A stretch of DNA of 10,615 bases from an uncultured Eubacteriales bacterium (GTDB lineage: Bacteria > Bacillota > Clostridia > Oscillospirales > CAG-272). The stretch spans positions 1 through 10,615 of the forward strand of contig URHI01000072.1 of NCBI GenBank assembly GCA_900547565.1. The letters are read 5' to 3'. Shown here piece after piece: positions 1-5,682 of this stretch. The notes under the pieces are model-generated. The model was not told where the DNA came from. It did not search any database and saw only the letters and a program-made list of their open reading frames with translations. A program made the position numbers and the translations under genes. Every line of letters starts with the position of its first letter. Positions within the stretch are counted from its first letter, which is position 1.

Positions 1-7
1 TTTGCTT

Positions 8-43
8 GCGTCTGTTTTCTGCCGTGCGGCAGAAAACAGACGC
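8..43. repeat. Perfect 16-bp inverted repeat (hairpin) downstream of flotillin gene
   Basis: The left arm GCGTCTGTTTTCTGCC (8-23) is exactly complementary to 28-43, with a 4-nt loop (24-27). It lies 26 nt past the flotillin stop codon, where a terminator is expected. On the minus strand the hairpin is followed by AAGCAAA and on the plus strand by CTATATC. Neither is a U-tract, so it is not a canonical intrinsic terminator. It could be a processing or 3'-end stabilising hairpin, a Rho-type or atypical terminator, or an extragenic palindromic repeat. The structure is certain; the role is not. Confidence 0.8.
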
Positions 44-47
44 CTAT

Positions 48-65
48 ATCGTCCAGACGGACGAT
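48..65. repeat. Second perfect hairpin, 7-bp stem, between flotillin stop and the long palindrome
   Basis: ATCGTCC (48-54) is perfectly complementary to GGACGAT (59-65) around a 4-nt loop. It starts 4 nt after the flotillin stop in the direction of transcription and sits 4 nt from the longer palindrome at 8-43, so the operon's 3' end would carry two stacked stem-loops. No U-run follows it. A 3' end or stability element is the simplest reading. Confidence 0.6.
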
Positions 66-69
66 GCTT

Positions 70-1500
70 TTATTCTTTTGGTTCTTGTCCTTCTTGTGTG
101 TTATCCGACTTTTCCTTACCCAGGTATTCCGGCAGCTGCATGCCGGCCATATTGAATAGATCATTCATCGGCGGAATTGACTTCATCATGCCTGACAAAA
201 AGTTTGCTGTTGTTGTTTTGCCGTCTGCGTTTGTAGCGCCGTCCCATACAGTGATCTTGTCGATCTTGAGGTTGCTGATAGCCTCGACCTGAATTTTGGT
301 CAGCTGCTCGAGCTTGTCAGCGACCATGTAACGGATAGCGTCGTTTGCTTCGCCGCCGGCGGCTTTGACAAGCTGATCAAAACCTTCGGCCTGTTTGGTC
401 AGCATCTCGCGCATACCGTCGGCCTCTGCTTTCATCTTCATGAGTATTGCATCGGCTTCACCGCGCGCCTGCCGTCTTGTCTGCTCTGCCTGAGCTTCTG
501 CCTGAAGCTCCAGCTCTTTTTTGCGGATCTCGGCTTTAACGATAACGTCTGCTTCCAATTTGGCCTTTTCAAGCGACGCACGCGCAAGCTCGGCGCTTTG
601 CTGTGCTGCATAAGACTCTTCCTGAGCCTTTGCTGCCTGAATATTCTCAGCAGCAGTAGCACGCTTGAGAGCCTCGGCCTCACGCTCACGGCGTGTTGCC
701 TCAGACTCAGCTATATTTACCTTTGCTTCATTTTCACCCGAAATAGCCTCGGAATTGGACTTTGAAACACGTATTCTCTGTTCACGTTCAGCTTCAGCAG
801 CACCGATCGAACCGTCTCTGTCGGCTTCTGCAACAGATATTTTGGCATCATTGATAGCCTTTGCGGCAGCCTCTTTACCGAGCGCTGCAATGTAGCCGGA
901 CTCATCGTTAATATCAGTAACGTTAACGTTTATAAGGCGCAGACCTATCTTTTTCAGCTCGGTTTCGACGTTACCGGATACTGCATCAAGAAACTTATCG
1001 CGGTCGGTGTTGATTTCCTCGATATCCATCGTAGCGATGACAAGTCTCAACTGACCGAAAATAATATCCTTGGCCAACTCCTGTATTTCCACCAGCTTAA
1101 GTCCAAGCAGACGCTCGGCCGCATTCTGCATAACGCCAACCTCGGTTGAAATACCAACGGTAAATCTCGAAGGGACGTCAACACGAATGTTCTGATGCGA
1201 CAGTGCATTTGTCAGGTCGACTGGAATTGACAGCGGCGTCAGGTCGAGGTACTCATAGGCTTGCACAACAGGCATGATGAATGCGGCCGCACCGTGAATG
1301 CATTTGGCAGAACGCGGGGTACCGTCTTTATTGGTTCCCACTTTACCGTAGATGACCATGATCTTGTCAGGTGGGCACTTTTTATAGCGCGTGAAGACTA
1401 CAATAAGCATTGTAAACAGTATTACCGCGAGCACGCAGATAAGTCCCACAACGGCAGGATTGATGCCGCCTCCTTCAGTCAGAGCAAAAATTTTTTCCAT
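70..1500 (-). CDS. floT: Flotillin-like SPFH-domain membrane scaffold protein (FloT/YuaG type)
   Basis: A 476-residue protein. One N-terminal hydrophobic segment (about residues 16-37) is followed by an SPFH/band-7 domain (about 44-220). Next comes a long Ala/Glu/Lys-rich region (about 205-380) with the EA-repeat, coiled-coil character typical of flotillins, then a C-terminal globular tail ending in a charged stretch. The length is close to B. subtilis FloT (about 509). Flotillins oligomerise at the membrane and organise functional microdomains; that role is taken from the family. The ATG start has an AAAGGA Shine-Dalgarno about 8 nt upstream. It is the last gene of a minus-strand operon, 23 nt after an unknown membrane protein and with an NfeD-like gene two places upstream. 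This recalls the yuaF-yuaG pairing in Bacillus, which supports the assignment. Two hairpins follow the stop. Confidence in the family is high; confidence in FloT orthology is moderate. Confidence 0.92.
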   Translation of the reverse strand: MEKIFALTEGGGINPAVVGLICVLAVILFTMLIVVFTRYKKCPPDKIMVIYGKVGTNKDGTPRSAKCIHGAAAFIMPVVQAYEYLDLTPLSIPVDLTNALSHQNIRVDVPSRFTVGISTEVGVMQNAAERLLGLKLVEIQELAKDIIFGQLRLVIATMDIEEINTDRDKFLDAVSGNVETELKKIGLRLINVNVTDINDESGYIAALGKEAAAKAINDAKISVAEADRDGSIGAAEAEREQRIRVSKSNSEAISGENEAKVNIAESEATRREREAEALKRATAAENIQAAKAQEESYAAQQSAELARASLEKAKLEADVIVKAEIRKKELELQAEAQAEQTRRQARGEADAILMKMKAEADGMREMLTKQAEGFDQLVKAAGGEANDAIRYMVADKLEQLTKIQVEAISNLKIDKITVWDGATNADGKTTTANFLSGMMKSIPPMNDLFNMAGMQLPEYLGKEKSDNTQEGQEPKE

Positions 1501-1523
1501 TGATATATTTCCTTTCTTAAAAA

Positions 1524-2132
1524 TTATTTAACCGTATCTGTATTGTCATTCTGCGCATCCGAGCCGGTATTCGCGGCTGAAGTCTTGTCCGGTATGACAT
1601 CAGCGCTTTGATTGGCGGTTATTTCGGCACGACTGCGCACACGTGACTCAGCTCCGAAATAACCTGCAATAGTGAAGCAGGCCGTATTGACCGCAAAATA
1701 AATAAAATATGTCAGCACACAATAGCCGTAAAGCCCGCCTCTTATTGTTGTCAGTGCAGTGAATTCATCACCGAGGTACATCCACCCCGCCATATATCGC
1801 GCACCGCCGGACAGAACCGGTGCAAACGATGAAATAAGCGATATCACAAAATGTATAATATACGCAACTGCCCATGAATATGCTTTCTTTCTGAAATCAA
1901 ATTCTCCGGTCCTGTAGCCTTCTCTGTTGCCTATCAGAAACAGTGTTCCACCGCCAGCCACCATAAATACAAACGTGCGTATTATTGCAAGCGCTAGATA
2001 TGACGCTGTGCTGATGCTTGATACGATAAGGACCAGCATGGAGGACAGCGCAAGCCCCACTATACATGACGCAAGAATATATATGAGATATACCAAAGCG
2101 TCCGTAGGCTTTGTTTTATAATTGAATTTCAT
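1524..2132 (-). CDS. Unrecognised multi-pass membrane protein in flotillin operon
   Basis: I do not recognise this family. The product is 202 residues with about four hydrophobic segments (roughly 13-36, 42-66, 87-106 and 136-160) and a hydrophilic Ser/Thr/Asp/Asn-rich C-terminal tail of about 35 residues, probably disordered. The same frame extends to an ATG at 2165, but that would overlap the end of the NfeD-like gene. I chose the internal ATG at 2132 because it lies 8 nt after that gene's stop, has a GGAAGGGA ribosome-binding sequence about 12 nt upstream, and puts a normal start (MKFNYKTKP) before the first membrane segment. Its position between NfeD-like and flotillin genes suggests a membrane partner of the microdomain system. 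That is inference from context only. Confidence 0.75.
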   Translation of the reverse strand: MKFNYKTKPTDALVYLIYILASCIVGLALSSMLVLIVSSISTASYLALAIIRTFVFMVAGGGTLFLIGNREGYRTGEFDFRKKAYSWAVAYIIHFVISLISSFAPVLSGGARYMAGWMYLGDEFTALTTIRGGLYGYCVLTYFIYFAVNTACFTIAGYFGAESRVRSRAEITANQSADVIPDKTSAANTGSDAQNDNTDTVK

Positions 2133-2140
2133 AATATCAG

Positions 2141-2764
2141 TTATTTCCCTTCCGTATCTCCGCAAAGCGGCTCCACGACAAGCATGCCGGCATCGTCGAC
2201 AGCCACAACACGCACATACGCCCCTGTTTTGATCTTGTCTGCGACAGTTGTTATTGCACCGAATTCGCAGTATTGTTCCTGAATCGTCAGGTGAACCTTT
2301 CCGGAGCCTGTACCCTTGGGAGGAATGGGAATGTACACCTGTGCCATTTTTCCCACCGCATTACCGATGTCTATATTTCCGGAGTTCTGTAGCTTTGATA
2401 TCAGCTTCATTACGTATGCCATAATGAACAGCATCGCAACGCCCAGCACGACCGAAATAAGTATTGAAACAAAGCCCAGCAACGGAGTTTCAAGTAGTGC
2501 CATGGCGCTCCAGCCCATTACGGCGAGCATTGACATAATGCCGCGCACCGAGAACAGCGCAAGGCCGTCGTCTCCGCCGTCACCGTCACTGTCCCCGTCA
2601 AAATCTCCGTCAGTGCTGACGTCACCGTCCGTATCAGCATCAGAGCCGTTTCCTATGCCTATGAGCAGCAGAATAGTCTGTATCAGCAGAATAAGCGTGG
2701 ACGGAATAGCGATACAAGCAAATATCTGTTGCGTAAGTTCAAGAGAATTCCACCAGTTTATCAT
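2141..2764 (-). CDS. NfeD-like (YuaF-type) membrane protein with Asp-rich loop
   Basis: A 207-residue protein. It has a first membrane helix (about 14-37), then an acidic loop (42-67) with about a dozen Asp residues alternating with Gly/Ser/Thr, two more hydrophobic segments (about 73-120), and a C-terminal beta-rich domain (about 130-200) with the GxxGxa and VRVVAVDDAGMLVVEPL pattern of the NfeD OB-fold. NfeD proteins of this short class are encoded beside flotillin/stomatin genes and are thought to modulate them; B. subtilis YuaF with FloT is the model. The Asp/Gly loop resembles Ca2+-binding repeats by composition, but metal binding is not shown. The start has an AAAGGAA Shine-Dalgarno about 10 nt upstream. 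It lies 45 nt downstream of the DUF1836 gene and 8 nt before the next gene, so co-transcription is likely. Confidence 0.85.
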   Translation of the reverse strand: MINWWNSLELTQQIFACIAIPSTLILLIQTILLLIGIGNGSDADTDGDVSTDGDFDGDSDGDGGDDGLALFSVRGIMSMLAVMGWSAMALLETPLLGFVSILISVVLGVAMLFIMAYVMKLISKLQNSGNIDIGNAVGKMAQVYIPIPPKGTGSGKVHLTIQEQYCEFGAITTVADKIKTGAYVRVVAVDDAGMLVVEPLCGDTEGK

Positions 2765-2809
2765 AATGATCGTTCCTTTCAGAATGTTAAATTGACTGTG
2801 CCAATGCGT

Positions 2810-3382
2810 TTATGAATTGTACAGGCTTTCAAGCATATCGTCAGCATGCTGCTTTATCAGCGATGCATAATATGCCGTGAGTATTATTTCCAACGCTGTG
2901 TTGAGCCGTCGCCTTGCACCGCATACCTTTTCATTATACGCACCGGTCACATCGCTGATACAATCCTGCAATGTTCCGCTGTAACCCACCATTTTGTCGA
3001 GTATCTTGCAGATGTAATCGTAAAGCTCGGAGTCACGAATGATTTTGTCGCCACTATCCTTGGCGTCACCGTTGATATACTTGATAATAAACGAGATGCG
3101 ATCCAATCGCATACAGGAACGCAGCATGTTGATAATAAGTATATGCGCCAGCTGATCGATGTCATATCGCTTGAGCCGTGAATTTTCCACCCAGCCGCGC
3201 TTTGTCCAGTTTTGCAGAGTTGAGCCGTCGATGCCTGATATTCCTCGTATCTGATTGAGCATTATCCCGTCTGTTATATAAAAAATCTTACTGAGAAATT
3301 CCAGTCCGGTAACGTCGCCCATCTGCTTGCGTTTAAGTATTGTGCCCGGTATACACTCGCTGCTTGCCAACTGAATTTCCAC
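2810..3382 (-). CDS. DUF1836 helix-turn-helix protein, probable operon regulator
   Basis: A 190-residue protein that I recognise as DUF1836. The N-terminal part carries a MerR-like HTH signature (about 46-88: GISGIDGSTLQNWTKRGWV, then KRYDIDQLAHIL). It is followed by the family's helical region with RLDRISFIIKYIN and a 'DSELYDYICKIL' segment. The start is GTG at 3382, supported by an AAGGAG Shine-Dalgarno 8 nt upstream. It is the first gene after a consensus sigma-A promoter and precedes the NfeD-like and flotillin genes. DUF1836 members are poorly characterised, and DNA binding is inferred from the HTH. The inverted repeat over the predicted transcription start makes autoregulation of the whole operon a reasonable hypothesis. 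No signal peptide or membrane segment is seen, so a cytoplasmic protein is expected. Confidence 0.85.
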   Translation of the reverse strand: MEIQLASSECIPGTILKRKQMGDVTGLEFLSKIFYITDGIMLNQIRGISGIDGSTLQNWTKRGWVENSRLKRYDIDQLAHILIINMLRSCMRLDRISFIIKYINGDAKDSGDKIIRDSELYDYICKILDKMVGYSGTLQDCISDVTGAYNEKVCGARRRLNTALEIILTAYYASLIKQHADDMLESLYNS

Positions 3383-3400
3383 CTTTTCTCTCTCCTTCTC

Positions 3401-3449
3401 CCGGTTTATAATGTTTGGACGATAAAAACCGGCTCTGTCTTTTATCGTC
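3401..3449 (-). promoter_or_regulatory. Leader inverted repeat / possible H-type pseudoknot before DUF1836 gene
   Basis: On the minus strand GACGATAAAA (3449-3440) is a perfect complement of TTTTATCGTC (3427-3418), with a 12-nt loop. The last five loop bases, CCGGT (3432-3428), are in turn complementary to ACCGG (3405-3401), which ends 4 nt before the AAGGAG Shine-Dalgarno. The order stem 1 - 7-nt loop - stem 2 - 0 nt - stem 1 - 12-nt A-rich linker - stem 2 fits an H-type pseudoknot. Alternatively, a longer 7-bp pairing (3432-3426 with 3407-3401) would compete with stem 1. The repeat starts at the predicted +1, so it could also be a DNA operator for the encoded HTH protein. The pairings are seen directly; function is inferred. 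Confidence 0.55.
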
Positions 3450-3455
3450 TCTATT

Positions 3456-3484
3456 ATTATACAACGCGGTCACGCGATTGTCAA
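3456..3484 (-). promoter_or_regulatory. Consensus sigma-A promoter for DUF1836-NfeD-flotillin operon
   Basis: On the minus strand the -35 is TTGACA (3484-3479) and the -10 is TATAAT (3461-3456), separated by exactly 17 nt. Both hexamers match consensus fully. Transcription would start near 3449, leaving a leader of about 67 nt before the GTG at 3382. The promoter sits in the gap after the HAD gene stop (3508), where no terminator is visible, so some read-through from upstream is possible. A full-consensus promoter overlapped by an inverted repeat suggests it is held in check by a regulator. Confidence 0.85.
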
Positions 3485-3507
3485 TACCATTCTGCAAAAA
3501 ATTTAAA

Positions 3508-4137
3508 TCAGCAGTTGAAATATCCGGCAATTTCAGCCAGCCCGCTCACCGTCAGGTCTGGCTTGACGGTATCCGCCATGCCACGGTAAAAACCGCGCAA
3601 TATGCGTATGGTGTGCATACCTGCTTCGTGAGCAGGTGCTATGTCGTTGTCCGGTCTGTCGCCGACCATTACGGCATGTCCGGGAAGGCAGCCCACATTG
3701 CGCAAAGCCATACGGTACAGCTCGGGATCCGGTTTTTCAGTCCCCATCTCGGCCGACGGAAAAAGCGCGTCAAAGCAGTCTGCAAGGCCATATACAGTCA
3801 GTCGGTGTGCCGATCCGAGCGGTTGGTTGGCTATAATTCCCAGTCTGAACCTTGAGCGAAGTCTCCACAGCGTTGTACGCGCATCAGGATACGGCACTTC
3901 GCCGTCTGTGGTGTAATCCGGCATGTGCCGCAGGCCAAAGTGACGTGCTGCTGAGGGGAACGGCGCCTTGCCGCGGTCACCGTACTCATACGCTGTTTCC
4001 CAGAACTGCCCGCGCGTGACGCTTATGCCCATGTCTTCCAACTGCCGCATAGCAGTTGTTATGCGGCGCTCATGCGCACCGTCCTCGTTGACGAGCGTAT
4101 AGCCCATGTCAAAGAAGATCCATTCAACATCATTCAT
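3508..4137 (-). CDS. HAD-superfamily hydrolase (probable phosphatase-like)
   Basis: A 209-residue cytoplasmic protein with the ordered HAD motifs. Motif I is FFDMGYTL with nucleophile D10, motif II is LGIIANQ (99-105), motif III is the K135 in GTEKPDPELY, and motif IV is VGDRPDNDI (158-166) with D160 and D165. The region between motifs I and II (about 16-90) forms the small helical cap of the C1 type. The second motif I acidic residue, usually Asp in phosphatases (DxD), is Gly12, and the motif II Ser/Thr is Ala103. A substrate cannot be assigned. It has its own promoter (4173-4201). The ribosome-binding site is modest (AAAGGT about 14 nt upstream of the ATG). It is divergent from the M23/M50 pair and not obviously linked in function to the flotillin operon downstream. 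Confidence 0.87.
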   Translation of the reverse strand: MNDVEWIFFDMGYTLVNEDGAHERRITTAMRQLEDMGISVTRGQFWETAYEYGDRGKAPFPSAARHFGLRHMPDYTTDGEVPYPDARTTLWRLRSRFRLGIIANQPLGSAHRLTVYGLADCFDALFPSAEMGTEKPDPELYRMALRNVGCLPGHAVMVGDRPDNDIAPAHEAGMHTIRILRGFYRGMADTVKPDLTVSGLAEIAGYFNC

Positions 4138-4172
4138 CAGTGATTAGTTGACCTTTCATTGGTTATAGTGCT

Positions 4173-4201
4173 ATTGTATCATAAAATCCGTGCTTTGACA
4201 A
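4173..4201 (-). promoter_or_regulatory. Sigma-A-type promoter for the HAD hydrolase gene
   Basis: On the minus strand TTGTCA (4201-4196) and TACAAT (4178-4173) are separated by 17 nt, one mismatch each from consensus. Predicted transcription begins near 4166, giving a leader of about 28 nt before the ATG at 4137. Confidence 0.7.
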
Positions 4202-4210
4202 GATGTCGCG

Positions 4211-4240
4211 GTATGGAAATTGCGTTTGCGGCATATAAAT
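4211..4240 (+). promoter_or_regulatory. Weak candidate sporulation (sigma-E-like) promoter for the M23/M50 pair
   Basis: Upstream of the M23 gene no convincing sigma-A promoter is found on the plus strand. CATATAAA (4232-4239) matches six of eight positions of the sigma-E -10 consensus CATACAAT as I remember it, with GTATGGA (4211-4217) 14 nt upstream as a poor -35. spoIVF in B. subtilis is transcribed by sigma-E, which motivates the guess. The match is weak. Confidence 0.25.
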
Positions 4241-4277
4241 AGATACGTTCCCATTTATTATCAAGGAGTCAAACAGT

Positions 4278-4919
4278 ATGAACACCAGATCCTCGGAAAA
4301 TAAACATTGTGGAGCCATAACTATAATTCTGACCGTGCTGACGATAATAATATTGTTGCTGACGGCACGGTCATACGTCAACAAACAATCGTCGGAAAAT
4401 ACAGACAATACCCCGTTTACCACAGACACAACACCGGAAGTACAGTCGTCGCTTACCGCACTGACACTGGCCGAACAATATGTCGCCAAAACTTCGGATA
4501 TTGTATTTCCGCTTGACGGCCGCATAACCTCCGGCTTTGCGTGGCGTGACGACCCGTTTTTTGACGAATCGTCAGGCGGCACTGCCGACACCGAATTCCA
4601 CCGCGGTATCGACATTTCTGCCGCCCGCAGCCGAGACATACACGCATGTGCGGACGGTATTGTATGCTTTGTAGGCAGCGGTACCGGATACGGCAACTAT
4701 CTTATGATCGACCACGGAGAGTATGTATCTCTCTACGCTCACTGCTCGGAAATACTCGTAAATGACGGTGACACGGTACTTGCAGGCACCAGCATCGCCG
4801 TAGCGGGGGCTACCGGGCGCGCAACCGGTCCGCATCTGCATTTCGAAATACGTGTAGACGGACAGGTGGTTGACCCGCTTGAATATGTAGGAAGCGTTTA
4901 CGCGGGGGCATCACATTGA
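4278..4919 (+). CDS. spoIVFA: Membrane-anchored M23 (LytM) protein, SpoIVFA-like partner of the downstream M50 protease
   Basis: A 213-residue protein. It has a short N-terminus, one transmembrane helix (about 12-30), a Ser/Thr-rich linker (about 36-62) and a C-terminal M23/LytM domain (about 76-205). The zinc-site residues are all present: H108 and D112 (HRGID), H155 (YAHCSE) and H186-x-H188 (HLHFE). The start has AAGGAG 9 nt upstream. The stop overlaps the start of an M50 protease in a TTGA junction, the same gene pairing as spoIVFA-spoIVFB. In B. subtilis SpoIVFA holds SpoIVFB in the outer forespore membrane and contributes to its inhibition until the sigma-G/SpoIVB signal. Here the complete metal site suggests real endopeptidase activity on peptidoglycan, which is not the classic scaffold role. 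It could instead be a generic LytM hydrolase that happens to pair with an M50 protease. Confidence 0.72.
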   Translation: MNTRSSENKHCGAITIILTVLTIIILLLTARSYVNKQSSENTDNTPFTTDTTPEVQSSLTALTLAEQYVAKTSDIVFPLDGRITSGFAWRDDPFFDESSGGTADTEFHRGIDISAARSRDIHACADGIVCFVGSGTGYGNYLMIDHGEYVSLYAHCSEILVNDGDTVLAGTSIAVAGATGRATGPHLHFEIRVDGQVVDPLEYVGSVYAGASH

Positions 4920-5527
4920 AGCTGAAGCTGAGAATCAGTATCTTCGGTATACTGATGCTGCTGATATTGCTGTTCGGCGACAGCACGGGCTATGCTCTCA
5001 TCGCCGTAATCGCAGCAGCGGTGCACGAGACCGGACACATAGTGGCGGCACTTATACTCCGAATGCGGCTTGACAGCTTTTCGCTCGGCCTACTCGGTGC
5101 TCGTCTCGGTCTGTCACTGCCACTTTATTCTTACCGAAAGGAGCTTTTGCTGTCGCTGTCGGGACCGGTATCAAACATAGCCACCGGCGGCGCGGCAATA
5201 TACATATACAACGTATGCAGAGTCGCAGACAGCGGGCCTGAACCGCTTTTGTTTTTCGGCGTGGCAAGCATGTTCCTTGCCGGACTTAATCTGCTTCCCG
5301 TCCAGAGCTTTGACGGAGGACGTATTTTCATGTGTCTGGCTGCACCGGTGATGGGCATTTTCACAGCCGAAAGGGTGCTGCGCATACTGTCTTTTTCATG
5401 TATTCTTTTGCTTTGGGGCACATCGGTTTATCTGATGCTGAGGATAGGGAGCTCGCTTGCACTTTTTGTTTTTTCATCTGCCTTGTTTGCACAAATGTTT
5501 CTCGGGGCAGATGCATTTAAAAAATAG
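4916..5527 (+). CDS. spoIVFB: M50 site-2 intramembrane metalloprotease, SpoIVFB-like
   Basis: A 203-residue, strongly hydrophobic protein. It carries the M50 signature HETGH (37-41, zinc ligands H37 and H41, catalytic E38) inside an N-terminal membrane segment, an LSGPVSN segment (81-87), and NLLPVQSFDGGR (125-136), in which D133 would be the third zinc ligand. About five to six membrane segments are visible. SpoIVFB cleaves pro-sigma-K in the mother cell late in sporulation; that role is assigned from the family and from the M23 neighbour. B. subtilis SpoIVFB is near 290 residues with a C-terminal CBS domain, whereas this protein stops after the membrane core and has neither CBS nor PDZ domains. 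The start is TTG at 4916, overlapping the upstream TGA, with GGGGG about 8 nt before it. The next in-frame Met (residue 14) lies inside the first helix, so TTG is preferred. Confidence 0.78.
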   Translation: MKLKLRISIFGILMLLILLFGDSTGYALIAVIAAAVHETGHIVAALILRMRLDSFSLGLLGARLGLSLPLYSYRKELLLSLSGPVSNIATGGAAIYIYNVCRVADSGPEPLLFFGVASMFLAGLNLLPVQSFDGGRIFMCLAAPVMGIFTAERVLRILSFSCILLLWGTSVYLMLRIGSSLALFVFSSALFAQMFLGADAFKK

Positions 5528-5560
5528 AGGGATTTTTGCGGAATTTTTTGAAAAAATATA

Positions 5561-5588
5561 TTGCAATTTTGCAGTTTTCTGTTATAAT
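5561..5588 (+). promoter_or_regulatory. Extended -10 promoter for the pot operon with A/T-rich upstream element
   Basis: The -35 is TTGCAA (5561-5566). The -10 is TATAAT (5583-5588) preceded by TG-n (5580-5582), an extended -10, with a 16-nt spacer. The 20 bases upstream of the -35 are almost pure A/T and resemble an UP element. The start would be near 5595, leaving a leader of about 95 nt before potA. The preceding M50 gene ends at 5527 with no visible terminator. Confidence 0.75.
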
Positions 5589-5596
5589 GTTGTCCA

Positions 5597-5624
5597 GGAT
5601 ATCTGTGGCGCAAAGCATATATCC
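5597..5624 (+). promoter_or_regulatory. 5'-terminal stem-loop in pot operon leader
   Basis: GGATAT (5597-5602) is complementary to ATATCC (5619-5624). Inside, after one mismatch, TGT (5604-5606) can pair with GCA (5615-5617), counting one G-U pair. The 3' side is followed by GTTTTTG. The element begins at the predicted +1. It may stabilise the mRNA, act as a weak attenuator or be chance. The stem is short, so confidence is low. Confidence 0.35.
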
Positions 5625-5682
5625 GTTTTTGTGTTTATATGCCTGCCCAGAACCGAATTTTATTTATATCAGAGGAGTTTTT

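Noticed and set aside
2132..2165. Upstream ATG (2165) for the unknown membrane protein
   Set aside because: It would overlap the end of the NfeD-like gene by 25 nt and add a charged leader. The internal ATG at 2132 has a ribosome-binding site and natural spacing.
2567..2645. Short repeated CCGTC units that look like a tandem DNA repeat
   Set aside because: They are explained by GAC/GGC codons for the Asp-Gly loop of the NfeD-like protein. The spacing is irregular and there are no spacers, so this is not a CRISPR or minisatellite.
2316..2795. 159-codon plus-strand frame with Ser/Pro repeats
   Set aside because: It is the antisense image of the Asp/Gly-rich loop of the NfeD-like gene; its low complexity explains the open frame.
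4195..4200. TTGACA on the plus strand upstream of the M23 gene
   Set aside because: No -10 hexamer lies 16-18 nt downstream. The bases are largely the complement of the TTGTCA -35 of the minus-strand HAD promoter.
4163..4696. 177-codon minus-strand frame opposite the M23 gene
   Set aside because: It lies opposite a gene with clear M23 motifs, has no recognisable domain and no Shine-Dalgarno.
5541..5560. A/T palindrome after the M50 gene considered as a terminator
   Set aside because: The stem is only A-T pairs with a one-base loop and would not be stable. It fits better as the A/T-rich element upstream of the pot promoter.
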